A DNA stretch of 64,000 nucleotides from Prevotella melaninogenica ATCC 25845 (GCF_000144405.1 NC_014370.1:186001-250000); one strand, 5' to 3'; shown: positions 41,758-51,120, counted from the first letter of the stretch. Notes: generated from the sequence alone by a model not told the origin. Made by a program: numbers and translations.

Positions 41758-44451
41758 TTATCGACCCGCCTGATTGATAAGGTCTGTTATCTGCTCATTG
41801 AAAGATGCATTCTTCATCAAGTCTTCAATGCTGACGTGCATACGGTAACGCCAGTAATGCTTTGGATTAGACGGAACATTGATGCGCTCGGCATTAGGGT
41901 CAGCCAAACGCAATTCCTCGTCAATACTCATCCAGTCCTGAATACCGAGGATACAGAGCATACTTGGCGATGTAAGGTGACGGCTAACGATATCTCTTGC
42001 CAACCAACCTGGTAATGGGTGAGGAGCAGGACCACCACGATGTAACATGCTATTGAAGTAGTCTTGCGTACGTTCCCAATCTTCATCCCACCACTGACGT
42101 AGGGTAGCCATGTCATGAGTAGAGATGGTGCTAACGCTGCGGTAAGGGTTCTCACTAAGATGACCAAAGCGAACTTTAGGGTTCTTAGGCATACTTTGAA
42201 TCTCAAGACTGAGGATGCGTAGCTCATTCATCACCCATGCCACGCAATCAGGAACCATTCCCAAGTCCTCTGCACAGACAAGCATACGAGTTGCATTAAC
42301 CAACTTTGGCAGTTTCTTCATAGCTTCCTGATACCAGAACTGGTTGTTACGGCGATAGTAGTAATCGTTGTAAAGCTTATTGAATATAGCCTTATCGCTA
42401 TCGTAGAGACTCTCGTAGATGAAGTCGAACTGTACGCAGATACGTGGATGGAAGCGGTTTGGATCCTTATGGTCACGAATGAAAAGTACATCACTAATCA
42501 AAGCATAGAGTCCGTCACGCAGCCAGATGTCAACATCAGAGTTCTTACCAGCAAAGGCTTTCTCAACCTTTCGCTGTGTATCATACGCTGGACGCATCTT
42601 GTATCTGTCGCCCCATACATGTTCCACATACTTCTGTCTTACCTCATCGGCATGCTCACGGAAGATGCGGTCGAGTACCCAATCAGCAATGAATGGCTCG
42701 GTGAAGAGTTCTTCCTGCCAATGTAGACCGTAGCCTTCAATCTCCTCACGAGTCATACCAAGTGATGGAGCGAACTGACCGAGCAATCCGTGTACTGAAT
42801 GAATAGGAATCTCCCAGATACGGAAGAAGCCGAGTACGTGGTCGATACGATAAGCATCAAAGTACTGTGCCATGTTCTGGAAGCGGTTTACCCACCACTG
42901 ACAACCATCCTTTATCATCTCGTCCCAGTTGTAAGTAGGGAACCCCCAGTTCTGACCATTCACTGAGAAGTCATCAGGTGGAGCACCCGCCTGCCCGTTA
43001 AGGTTGAAGTAACGTGGTTCTGTCCATACGTCACAGCCATAGCGGTTGACACCAATAGGGATGTCACCCTTGAGGATTATCTTATGAGCCTGTGCATATT
43101 CGTGTACCGCTTTCAGCTGACTACTCAATACGAACTGTACATAATAGAAGAAAGCTACTTCTTTGTAAGCCTTGTTCTTAGGGTTAGACAATGCCTTGCG
43201 GTCAGCCTCATCCCATTGTTTATGGTCTGGCCAATGAGAGAAATCGGCTGTTCCGAACTTGTCTCTCAAATAAGAATACTGTGCGTAAGGCACAAGCCAA
43301 CTCTCTGTCTCAGCAAAGAATCTCTTGAAAGCACTGCTTTCGAGTACCTTTCCACCCTCCTGTTCAAAGAGCAGACGGAGGTATTCTGTCTTTGCATCGT
43401 TCACACGCTCATAGTCAATCTGTGGCAGTGCGTTAAGCTCTTTACGTAGTTTCTCGAACTTCTCACTCTGCTTCTTGTCCTTCAGTGCAGGTAATGCTGT
43501 AAGGTCAGCATACTGTGGGTGGAGGGCAAAGATAGAAATACAGCTATATGGATAAGAGTCTGTCCAAGTGTGTGTAATTGTTGTGTCGTTGATAGGAAGA
43601 ATCTGCAGCGCACGCTGGTGGGTCTTACTTATCCAGTCAACCATCTTCTTCAAATCGCCAAAGTCACCGATACCGAAACTTGTCTCCGAACGAAGTGAGA
43701 ATACAGGTACCAATGTTCCTGCAACACGAACAGCTGGGAGAGGGAAAGAAGCCTCTGTCAACTCATAGACAACGACGTCGCCTTCATCCATTGTTGGCAA
43801 TAGTAAGGTACGGTTGTCGCTATATTCCCAAACGAGATTCTCATTACTATCATTGCTCTTGATGAAGAACTTCACTTCAATCTGGTCACCAACAAGTTTG
43901 GTAGCATCTAAGGTATAGCTCCACTCGTTGATATTATGCTGTGCCATCTTCAGTGCCTTCTTCACGTTCCAAGCACCTAATGCAGGCTCAGCACCTACGA
44001 GATAAAGCTCATCCGTTGCACCTAACTGTGGCGCACGCACCTTCAGTGTGACAGCTTTGTTATAGTTATTGAGTTTTCCCTTCACTAACTTCTTACCCGC
44101 AACACAATCGGTGATAGCAGAAGTATAGAGATAAGCATTGTCCGGAATGTCACTCCAATGGTCGTAAACACGATAATTAAAACTGCGTTCTGTATCAAAA
44201 TCCAGTCGGTGATTGATTACGCCCCATTCTTTTCGCTGTTCATTATTACCACAGAGAATGCTGTAGAAATAATCGATATGCGTTCCCGGCTTTGCATCCT
44301 TCTTCACTTCCACCTCCCAGTGGTAGCCGTCAGATGTGCGCATTCTGTACTGTGAGGCCTCTATAGCCCCATTGTGTTGACCTGTAATAATATTCAAGAC
44401 AAGGTCTTGTCCGTAATAGGTCTGGTAGTCTATGTGAAACTGTATGTTCAT
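41758..44451 (-). CDS. malQ: 4-alpha-glucanotransferase with tandem starch-binding domains (GH77)
   Basis: 897 residues, no signal peptide, so cytoplasmic. Two N-terminal CBM20-like domains (about 1-120 and 130-245; the second holds LYLVGAEPALGAWNVKKALKM). The GH77 barrel follows from about 255 (VPVFSLRSETSFGIGDFGDLKKMVDW). Catalytic regions: FDAYRIDHVLGFFRIWEIP with the nucleophile Asp, CAEDLGMVP with the acid/base Glu, and STHDMATLRQWW. The length and CBM20 pair match plant DPE2-like and Bacteroidetes enzymes that disproportionate maltose and malto-oligosaccharides. First gene of the minus-strand starch cluster, with the LacI-type operator 85 bp upstream. Confidence 0.95.
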   Translation of the reverse strand: MNIQFHIDYQTYYGQDLVLNIITGQHNGAIEASQYRMRTSDGYHWEVEVKKDAKPGTHIDYFYSILCGNNEQRKEWGVINHRLDFDTERSFNYRVYDHWSDIPDNAYLYTSAITDCVAGKKLVKGKLNNYNKAVTLKVRAPQLGATDELYLVGAEPALGAWNVKKALKMAQHNINEWSYTLDATKLVGDQIEVKFFIKSNDSNENLVWEYSDNRTLLLPTMDEGDVVVYELTEASFPLPAVRVAGTLVPVFSLRSETSFGIGDFGDLKKMVDWISKTHQRALQILPINDTTITHTWTDSYPYSCISIFALHPQYADLTALPALKDKKQSEKFEKLRKELNALPQIDYERVNDAKTEYLRLLFEQEGGKVLESSAFKRFFAETESWLVPYAQYSYLRDKFGTADFSHWPDHKQWDEADRKALSNPKNKAYKEVAFFYYVQFVLSSQLKAVHEYAQAHKIILKGDIPIGVNRYGCDVWTEPRYFNLNGQAGAPPDDFSVNGQNWGFPTYNWDEMIKDGCQWWVNRFQNMAQYFDAYRIDHVLGFFRIWEIPIHSVHGLLGQFAPSLGMTREEIEGYGLHWQEELFTEPFIADWVLDRIFREHADEVRQKYVEHVWGDRYKMRPAYDTQRKVEKAFAGKNSDVDIWLRDGLYALISDVLFIRDHKDPNRFHPRICVQFDFIYESLYDSDKAIFNKLYNDYYYRRNNQFWYQEAMKKLPKLVNATRMLVCAEDLGMVPDCVAWVMNELRILSLEIQSMPKNPKVRFGHLSENPYRSVSTISTHDMATLRQWWDEDWERTQDYFNSMLHRGGPAPHPLPGWLARDIVSRHLTSPSMLCILGIQDWMSIDEELRLADPNAERINVPSNPKHYWRYRMHVSIEDLMKNASFNEQITDLINQAGR

Positions 44452-44474
44452 AGAGTTGGGTAGTTATTTTGCCT

Positions 44475-44482
44475 CAAAGATA
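44475..44482 (-). promoter_or_regulatory. -7 box of malQ
   Basis: Minus strand TATCTTTG, 24 bp before the malQ ATG. No TTTG lies 20 bp upstream, as expected of an activator-dependent promoter. Confidence 0.7.
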
Positions 44483-44536
44483 ATAATATTAATTAGAAAA
44501 AGCAATACCCTTTTACATGATTTATATCAATTTATA

Positions 44537-44550
44537 TGCAATCGTTTGCA
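44537..44550. promoter_or_regulatory. LacI-type operator upstream of malQ
   Basis: TGCAATCGTTTGCA, a near-palindrome around a central CG as in LacI-family operators. The identical 14-mer occurs at 47859-47872 and its exact reverse complement at 55425-55438. Its centre is 61.5 bp upstream of the malQ -7 box. The phrase TATATCAATTTAT (44523-44535) flanks it and recurs at 47828-47840. Confidence 0.85.
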
Positions 44551-44647
44551 TAATGATAGATTGGTGATAATTCATGGCTAATGAACTAACGCTCTATAAG
44601 TATAAATAAAACCTTATTTTCGATGCTTTCTAACGCTACTTTGCTTT

Positions 44648-44710
44648 TGTGTTAGTGCTTAGCACCAATGGTGCGCACGCTCAACACCAATGGTGCGGGG
44701 CTGCAACACA
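44648..44710. repeat. 22-bp-phased GCACCAnTGGTGC palindrome array, copy 4
   Basis: Two full units start at 44662 (GCACCAATGGTGC) and 44684 (ACACCAATGGTGC), 22 bp apart. Outer half-units GTGT (44649-44652) and ACAC (from 44706) keep the same phase. Ends are TGTGTT and AACACA. Confidence 0.85.
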
Positions 44711-44865
44711 GTCGTTAGAAACGGTAAACGAATTTTGGGTTTAGGACTATATGGCTTGTAAACTGGGAATAGCAAGCTGATAAGAGGATGTTTGTTAGCT
44801 GATGTTAGCTATTTATTTGATATAGGAAAGAATGCTCTATTGAGATTGATTTCTCAGTGGTTTAT

Positions 44866-44955
44866 CATTTCTTTTCATGGTGATAAATATTTATTTACGT
44901 GAGAAGAAATATTTATTTTCATGAAGAAAAATATTTCTTTTCATGAAAATAACTT
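44866..44955. repeat. 22-bp-phased TTTTCATGAAAA palindrome array, copy 3
   Basis: Cores CATG, CGTG, CATG, CATG start at 44876, 44898, 44920 and 44942, exactly 22 bp apart. It lies in the same gap as GCACC array copy 4, between malQ and the maltose-type transporter. Confidence 0.9.
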
Positions 44956-45045
44956 GTTGGTGAGGGTAGAGTGGTAGTAAGTTGTTGGTAGAAAAGGTTT
45001 ATTTAGAAGAGCGATAAGAGGTGTAAAAAGTGTTTGTAGAAAAGG

Positions 45046-45081
45046 AAAAAGGTGTACTGAAACGCTTTTCAGTACACCCTT
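45046..45081 (-). terminator. Terminator of the GPH/SLC45-like transporter gene
   Basis: GGTGTACTGAAA (45051-45062) pairs with TTTCAGTACACC (45067-45078); TTTTT follows on the minus strand. Confidence 0.88.
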
Positions 45082-45110
45082 AAATTCAGAGAGATTATAA
45101 AAAAGTTATG

Positions 45111-46445
45111 TTACCCTTGTTCCGCAGGACGGCGTACCTTTATAATTCCAACGGACATTGCACCGAGGAAGAGGGAAACGCCTGCTACAATCATCATATT
45201 ACTTTGTACGGAACCAACCATCTGAAGGAGTACTCCGCCAATAGCCGCAGCGATAATTTGTGGAATACAGATGGTACCGTTGAACAATCCGAGATAAGTT
45301 CCCAAGTGGCCATAGCCCTCGAGTGCATTTGTCACCAAGGTAAATGGCATTGCCAATATGGCTGCCCAAGCACATCCGATGAGGATGAATGGGATGAACA
45401 TTACATATTGATTGTGGATGAAGGCTGCGAGGACAAAGCCTGCTGCACCTAAGATAAGTGAGAAGGAGTATGCGAGTTTTGTGTTCTTGAACTGTGGAAG
45501 AACCATTGCCCAAGCCACTGAACCAATCGCCTGAATGGCAAAGAGAATACCTACCCAGTTGCCTGCTTCTTGATATCCCTTTGTCATTGTTGCATCATGT
45601 GCAAGCATATCCACACCCCAACAGTTAGCTGCTACGGTTCCGTTGGTGTAAGTCCACATATACATAAAGGCAAACCAGCAGAAGAACTGTACTAAACCAA
45701 CTTTCCAGAAGGTAGGTGGTGCAATTTTTAATAAGGTGAAGACATTAGACTTTGAAGTATCATCTTTCTTCTCTACTGAATGGTATTCGGCATAAACCTT
45801 TGGTGGCATCTCCTTTACCTTGGCTGTGGTATAGATAACACAAAGGATGAGGATGGCTGCACCGATATAGAAAGAATAGACCACTGAGTCTGGAACAACA
45901 CCCGATGGAGCTTGGTTAGAGATACCTAAGAAAGTGAAGAAGAATGGGAAGACATAGCCTGCGATGGAGCCAGCATTGCAGAGGAAGCTCTGAATAGAGT
46001 AGGCGAGTGTCTTCTGTTTCTCGTTGACCATATCGCCCACCAACATCTTAAAGGGTTGCATAGCCATATTGATACTTGTGTCGAGGAACATCAATGAGAC
46101 AAGTCCAAACACCATAGCCGTTGAGACAGCCATACCTAAAGAACCTGCATTCGGAAGTAGGCACATCACGAGAACAGACATGGCAGCACCAACAAAGAGA
46201 TAAGGGATGCGACGTCCGAAGCGTGTCCACGTCATGTCAGAGAGTGTTCCTACAATCGGCTGTACGACAATACCCATCAATGGAGGGAGTATCCAGAAGT
46301 AACTAAGATTGTGAGGGTCAGCACCTAATGTCGCAAAAATGCGTGAGATGTTGGCACTCTGCAGCGCGTACGCAATCTGCACTCCAAAGAATCCAAAGCT
46401 GAGATTCCAAAGTTGCCAGAAGCTTAAGTTAGGTTTTTGTTTCAT
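45111..46445 (-). CDS. GPH/SLC45-like sugar transporter (probable maltose importer)
   Basis: 444 residues with about 12 membrane segments. The motif GTLSDMTWTRFGRRIPY between segments 2 and 3 and the opening LSFWQLWNLSFGFFGVQIAYALQ are typical of the SLC45/GPH-like MFS carriers that take up sucrose or maltose by cation symport. Placed between malQ and the LacI-type regulator, it most likely moves maltose or short maltodextrins across the inner membrane. Direction and substrate are inferred from context. It is read on its own in the minus direction, with a strong terminator. Confidence 0.88.
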   Translation of the reverse strand: MKQKPNLSFWQLWNLSFGFFGVQIAYALQSANISRIFATLGADPHNLSYFWILPPLMGIVVQPIVGTLSDMTWTRFGRRIPYLFVGAAMSVLVMCLLPNAGSLGMAVSTAMVFGLVSLMFLDTSINMAMQPFKMLVGDMVNEKQKTLAYSIQSFLCNAGSIAGYVFPFFFTFLGISNQAPSGVVPDSVVYSFYIGAAILILCVIYTTAKVKEMPPKVYAEYHSVEKKDDTSKSNVFTLLKIAPPTFWKVGLVQFFCWFAFMYMWTYTNGTVAANCWGVDMLAHDATMTKGYQEAGNWVGILFAIQAIGSVAWAMVLPQFKNTKLAYSFSLILGAAGFVLAAFIHNQYVMFIPFILIGCAWAAILAMPFTLVTNALEGYGHLGTYLGLFNGTICIPQIIAAAIGGVLLQMVGSVQSNMMIVAGVSLFLGAMSVGIIKVRRPAEQG

Positions 46446-46464
46446 TGTTATGTTAGTTTTTGTG

Positions 46465-46680
46465 CTCCTTAAGTCCCTCTGGCGAGGGGATGGGAAGCTT
46501 GTGTTGTTTGTTTTCTTTTGAAGAGAGGATTATTAGGCTGATTGGACTGATTAGGCAAATAAGCCCAATATTCTCCTCCCTAAGGCCCTCTTGCGAGGGA
46601 GTGTGAAGCCTGTTTTGCCTTTTCTTTTTTAAGAGAGGTCTATTAGGCTAATTGGGCTAATTAGGCTTATTAGCCCAATT
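46465..46680. repeat. Tandem duplication of a ~106-bp noncoding unit
   Basis: Copy 1 (46465-46570) and copy 2 (46576-46680) share the order: CTCC(C/T)TAAG, CCCTCT.GCGAGGG, GAAGC, a T-rich stretch, AAGAGAGG, then TTAGGCT.ATTGG and TTAGGC...AAGCCCAAT. Each copy ends in the TTAGGCTAA-type repeat. A further hairpin CCCCTCC/GGAGGGG (46695-46711) follows. The whole 46446-46726 gap is made of this. Confidence 0.75.
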
Positions 46681-46726
46681 CAGTCCCCAGCACTCCCCTC
46701 CTTTGGAGGGGTTGGGGGAGGTTCCC

Positions 46727-47752
46727 TCACCTCGTTGTCCCTCTGATAATCAGTCTTGTCTTCACCACACGTTTCTCAACTCGATTCTTAGGAAGTCTTC
46801 CTTCCACTTGATCGATGAGAATACTCGCAGCCTCTTCACCCACGCGGACTCCTCTTTGTTCAACTGTTGTCAGCATTGGGTCGCAGGCAATGGCACGTTG
46901 TCCGTTTGTGAAACCACAGATAGAGACGTCTTCTGGCACACGGAAACCTAAGCGTTTGCAGGAGTAGAGGATACCGATAGCTGTGTCATCATTGACGGCA
47001 AAGAAGGCATCTGGTGGTTCAGAAAGTCGCATCACGCTTGGAGTGATAAGCTCAGCGTCTGCCCTATTGTCGCAATTCTTAATCAGTTGCTCGTTAGGGT
47101 GCATGCCATTCTTCAGTAAGGCATCAAGATATCCGTTATAACGGTTCTTTGCGATTTGCATGGTTAGCGAAGTACCATAATAAGCAATACGCTTGCAACC
47201 TGTGTTTATAAGATGTGTGACGGCGGAAAAGGCCCCCATATAGTCATCAACAACCACTCGACTGGCATTTACACCCGTACTGATACGATCGTAGAAAACC
47301 AAAGGTACACCCTTATCTATGAGTGTTTGGAAATGGTCGTATTTGGTTGTATTCTTCGCTTGAGAAACAATGATGCCACAAACCTTACTCTCCGAAAATG
47401 CTCGACAGATTTTCACTTCGTCCTCATAGTTCTCTCGGCTCTGTGCAACCATAATTCGATAGCCACGTGAAGAAGCCTCTTCTTCGATGCCAGAAAGGAT
47501 AGATGAGAAGTAGAAATGGTCAAGTTGCGGAATGATTACGCCGATAATCTTAATCGGTTGTACCTTACTTTTGCGCAGACTCTCTGCAAGGATGTTTGGG
47601 TAGAAGTTATGTTCTTGTGCATACTTCTTTATTGCCTCACGTTTTTCTGCAGAGATACGAGGGCTATCTTTGAGCGCACGAGAGACGGTAGCAACCGAAA
47701 CACCAAGGTCTCGGGCTATATCCTTCATTGTTATGTTGGTTGAGTCACTCAT
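46727..47752 (-). CDS. LacI-family transcriptional regulator of the starch/maltose locus
   Basis: 341 residues from the ATG at 47752 (MSDSTNITMKDIARDLGV). The frame extends to 47797, but the -7 box at 47795-47802 excludes that start. The N-terminal LacI helix-turn-helix MKDIARDLGVSVATVSRALKD and hinge region KYAQEHNFYPN precede a periplasmic-binding-protein-like sensor domain (about 65-341; IIGVIIPQLDHFYFSSILSGIEE, DAFFAVNDDTAIG). It sits between the transporter and susC. The same 14-bp operator lies before malQ, susC and the alpha-amylase at one fixed distance from the -7 box, so it probably activates these genes when maltose or a derivative is bound. The ligand is inferred. Confidence 0.9.
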   Translation of the reverse strand: MSDSTNITMKDIARDLGVSVATVSRALKDSPRISAEKREAIKKYAQEHNFYPNILAESLRKSKVQPIKIIGVIIPQLDHFYFSSILSGIEEEASSRGYRIMVAQSRENYEDEVKICRAFSESKVCGIIVSQAKNTTKYDHFQTLIDKGVPLVFYDRISTGVNASRVVVDDYMGAFSAVTHLINTGCKRIAYYGTSLTMQIAKNRYNGYLDALLKNGMHPNEQLIKNCDNRADAELITPSVMRLSEPPDAFFAVNDDTAIGILYSCKRLGFRVPEDVSICGFTNGQRAIACDPMLTTVEQRGVRVGEEAASILIDQVEGRLPKNRVEKRVVKTRLIIRGTTR

Positions 47753-47794
47753 GCGATTTAGCTTTGTCTTTAGTCTGCTAATTGTTTTATTACG

Positions 47795-47802
47795 CAAATA
47801 TA
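47795..47802 (-). promoter_or_regulatory. -7 box of the LacI-type regulator gene
   Basis: Minus strand TATATTTG. The operator centre at 47865.5 is 63.5 bp upstream, so the same site could also serve autoregulation. Confidence 0.6.
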
Positions 47803-47858
47803 CATATTTTCTATAACTTCTTTGACCTATATCAATTTATTTATCTCTTATTTATTTG

Positions 47859-47872
47859 TGCAATCGTTTGCA
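47859..47872. promoter_or_regulatory. LacI-type operator between the regulator and susC
   Basis: TGCAATCGTTTGCA, identical to the malQ site. Its centre is 61.5 bp upstream of the susC -7 box at 47927. Confidence 0.87.
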
Positions 47873-47926
47873 TTGCTTAAAATACAAATTCAAAGCAAAA
47901 ATAGTATAAAGTAGCTTAATCTCAAC

Positions 47927-47934
47927 TAACTTTG
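47927..47934 (+). promoter_or_regulatory. -7 box of the susCDEF operon
   Basis: TAACTTTG, 100 bp before the susC ATG. A second TAACTTTG at 47968-47975 is an alternative, but only the first keeps the 61.5-bp operator distance. No -33 TTTG is present. Confidence 0.65.
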
Positions 47935-48033
47935 CAGCAGAGTAAGCCCATAAAACGGCTATTAACCTAACTTTGATAAAGCTAAACGAATATTACTTTA
48001 ATCAATTTATAAATTACTTTAACAATAACAAAG

Positions 48034-51000
48034 ATGAAGCAGGTAAAATGCAAATTTCCTGTTAGGATATTGACTCTATTGTTGGGTCTATTCCTTTCAG
48101 TCAGTGCCTTTGCGCAGTCTACGATTACAGGACAGGTGAAGGATGCTACTGGTGAGCCAGTCATTGGTGCTTCTGTCCTTATCAATGGGACAAGTAATGG
48201 TACAGTGACCGACCTTGATGGTAACTTCTCTATCAGCGTACAGCCGGGTGCTACTTTGACAATCTCTTACATTGGTTTCCAAAAACAACAGGTAGCTGCA
48301 GCCAATGGTATGGTAATTACACTTCAGGAAGACCAAGCACAGCAGATGAATGAGGTTGTTGTTATTGGTTACGGTGCTGTTAAGAAGAGTGACCTTACGG
48401 GTTCTGTGACAGCCTTGAAACCTGATAGCAAGAATAAGGGTCTTGTTGTTAATGCACAGGATATGCTTGCTGGTAAGGTTGCCGGTGTGAGTGTAACGAG
48501 CGATGGTGGCACTCCTGGTGGCGGTGCTAACATTCGTATTCGTGGTGGTTCTTCTTTGAACGCATCTAACAATCCATTGATTGTGATTGATGGTGTGGCT
48601 ATGGACCAGACAGGTATTAAGGGTGTTAGCAATCCTTTGTCACTTGTAAACCCACAGGATATTGAGTCTTTCAACGTTTTGAAGGATGCTTCTGCTACTG
48701 CAATCTATGGTTCTCGTGGTTCAAATGGTGTTATCATCATTACAACTAAGAAGGGACGTCGTGGTTTGCAGGTGTCTTATAATGGTAGCTTTACCGTTAG
48801 TAAGAATTCAAAGAACCTTGATGTCTTGTCTGCTGATGAGTATCGTAGCCTCATAGCAAACAAGTTTGGTACTGATCTTTATACCCTCGATGCTAATGGT
48901 AATCAAGTTCCAACAGCTTACTCACGCCTTGGTAAGGCTAATACAAACTGGCAGAACGAAATCTTCCGTACTGCTTTTAGCCACGATCATAACGTAGCCG
49001 TTTCTGGTCAAGTTGCTAACTGGTTGCCTTATCGTGTTAGTGCAGGCTACACAAATCAGCAGGGTATCATCAAGACTTCTAACTTTGAGCGTTTCACTGG
49101 AGCGTTGACATTGAGTCCTTCTTTCTTGAATGACCACTTGAAGGTTACGTTGAATGCTAAGGGAATGTGGACAAAGAATCGCTATGCTGATGGTGAGGCT
49201 ATCAAGGCAGCACGTCAGTTTGACCCAACACAGCCAGTCTATGCGGCTGGTTATGATAACTTCGGTGGCTACTATCAGTGGCTTGATGATGGTACAGCGC
49301 TCAATGATAGCAGTTGGCCAAAGACCTATTATTCATTGGCAACAAAGAACCCTGTGTCTATTCTTAACCTAAAGAACGACCGTGCTATCAGCCGCGACTT
49401 CCTTGGTAGTGCCGATGTTGATTATAAAGTTCATGGCTTTGAAGACCTCCGTTTCCACGTTACTGCAGGTGTTGATGTTGCTAAGGGACGTCAGGTAACA
49501 GATGTTGATCCAGCCTCTCCACAGGCTATCTATTATGGTTCTTATGGATGGGAGTCACAGTTGAAACGTAACATGCAGCTCTCTGCATACGCTCAGTACT
49601 ACCACGATTTCAATGATAAAGCAAAGAATCACTTCGATATCATGGCTGGTTATGAGTGGGCACACTTCTGGCATAACACTAATAACGCTTATTGGAGTTA
49701 CTATCCATCAACAAACGGTGATGCAACTCTTGCTGGCAAACAACGCAACTATGCACCTTATTTCTATGCGACAGAGAACTATCTTGTATCCTTCTTCGGC
49801 CGTGCAAACTGGTCTTTGATGGACGGTCGTTATATGGTAACAGCAACCGTACGTAATGATGGTTCTTCACGTTTCAAGGAGCATTGGGCAACGTTCCCAT
49901 CATTCGCTTTTGCATGGCGTATCAATGAAGAGAACCTTTTCAAGCAGATTGACTGGTTGTCAGACTTGAAACTTCGCCTTAGCTGGGGTATGACTGGTCA
50001 GCAGGAAGGTATCGGCGACTATAATTACTTTGCTATATACGAAATGAATAAAGGTAATGAATCTTACTATCCAATCGCTGGTGATGGCTCTTTGGCTCGT
50101 CCAAAGGCATACGATCCAAACTTGAAGTGGGAGACTACTACCTCTTATAATGTAGGACTTGATTGGGGTATTCTCAAGCAGCGCCTCACAGGTAGCGTTG
50201 ATTGGTACTATCGCAAGACCAACGACCTGCTCAACAATGCAACCGTACCAGCAGGTGCTAACTTCCGTAATCAGGTAATGAGCAACATTGGTTCTATGTA
50301 TAATATGGGTGTTGAAACAAGTCTCCACTGGTTGGCAGTGAACGCTAAGGACTTCAACTGGACAATGGATTACAACTTCACCTATAACTATAATAAGATT
50401 ACGAACCTCAATGGTGGTAGCGATCCAAACTATTTCGTACCAACAGGAGGTATCTCTGCTGGTACTGGTGGTAACATCCAGGCACAGCATGTAGGTAATG
50501 CAGTTAACTCTTTCCACGTATTCCAGCAGGCATATGATAAGAATGGCAAGCCGTTGGAGGGTGTAGTTGTCGACCGCAACAGCGATGGTAAGATTACCGA
50601 TGCAGATAAGTACTACTACAAGGCACCTGCAGCACCAGTAACGATGGGCTTTGCTTCTCGTTTCGAGTATCGTAACTGGGACCTTGGTTTCGCACTCCGT
50701 GCAAGTCTTGGTAACTATGTTTACAATGATGCTTTTGCAAGTACTTCTAATATGTCTAACTCAGAAATATATGTAAAGAGCAAGTTCCTCGTGAACCGTC
50801 CTACAGATGTAGTAGCAGACAACTGGTTGTCAACCGAGACTACATCTACTCAGACAGACTACTGGGTACAGAATGCTTCTTTCTTGAAGTTGGATAATGT
50901 AACCTTGGGTTATAGCTTCGCTAATCTTCTCAAGCAGGGTTCATGGAATGGTATTACTGGTCGTATTTATGGAACTGTGAATAACGTGTTCTGCCTTACT

Positions 51001-51099
51001 AAGTATAAAGGTCTCGACCCAGAGGTGTTCAATGGTATTGACAACAACCTCTATCCACGTCCAATCTCATTCATCTTGGGTTTGAACCTGAATTTCTAA
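48034..51099 (+). CDS. susC: SusC-family TonB-dependent outer-membrane transporter (starch)
   Basis: 1021 residues. Signal peptide to SAFAQ, then a carboxypeptidase-D-like regulatory domain (about 29-105, ITGQVKDATGEPVIGASV), the TonB box region NEVVVIGYGAVKKSDLTGSV, the plug domain (about 120-230, IRIRGGSSLNASNNPLIVIDG; SATAIYGSRGSNGVI), and a 22-strand barrel ending ISFILGLNLNF. It imports malto-oligosaccharides with proton-motive energy through TonB. It is followed 21 bp later by its SusD partner. Assignment to starch rests on the flanking amylases and the shared operator. Confidence 0.95.
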   Translation: MKQVKCKFPVRILTLLLGLFLSVSAFAQSTITGQVKDATGEPVIGASVLINGTSNGTVTDLDGNFSISVQPGATLTISYIGFQKQQVAAANGMVITLQEDQAQQMNEVVVIGYGAVKKSDLTGSVTALKPDSKNKGLVVNAQDMLAGKVAGVSVTSDGGTPGGGANIRIRGGSSLNASNNPLIVIDGVAMDQTGIKGVSNPLSLVNPQDIESFNVLKDASATAIYGSRGSNGVIIITTKKGRRGLQVSYNGSFTVSKNSKNLDVLSADEYRSLIANKFGTDLYTLDANGNQVPTAYSRLGKANTNWQNEIFRTAFSHDHNVAVSGQVANWLPYRVSAGYTNQQGIIKTSNFERFTGALTLSPSFLNDHLKVTLNAKGMWTKNRYADGEAIKAARQFDPTQPVYAAGYDNFGGYYQWLDDGTALNDSSWPKTYYSLATKNPVSILNLKNDRAISRDFLGSADVDYKVHGFEDLRFHVTAGVDVAKGRQVTDVDPASPQAIYYGSYGWESQLKRNMQLSAYAQYYHDFNDKAKNHFDIMAGYEWAHFWHNTNNAYWSYYPSTNGDATLAGKQRNYAPYFYATENYLVSFFGRANWSLMDGRYMVTATVRNDGSSRFKEHWATFPSFAFAWRINEENLFKQIDWLSDLKLRLSWGMTGQQEGIGDYNYFAIYEMNKGNESYYPIAGDGSLARPKAYDPNLKWETTTSYNVGLDWGILKQRLTGSVDWYYRKTNDLLNNATVPAGANFRNQVMSNIGSMYNMGVETSLHWLAVNAKDFNWTMDYNFTYNYNKITNLNGGSDPNYFVPTGGISAGTGGNIQAQHVGNAVNSFHVFQQAYDKNGKPLEGVVVDRNSDGKITDADKYYYKAPAAPVTMGFASRFEYRNWDLGFALRASLGNYVYNDAFASTSNMSNSEIYVKSKFLVNRPTDVVADNWLSTETTSTQTDYWVQNASFLKLDNVTLGYSFANLLKQGSWNGITGRIYGTVNNVFCLTKYKGLDPEVFNGIDNNLYPRPISFILGLNLNF

Positions 51100-51120
51100 A
51101 TCTATAAAAGAGTAAAGACA

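Noticed and set aside
47968..47975. Second TAACTTTG before susC as the main promoter
   Set aside because: It does not keep the 61.5-bp operator distance found at the other two promoters; it remains a possible minor start.
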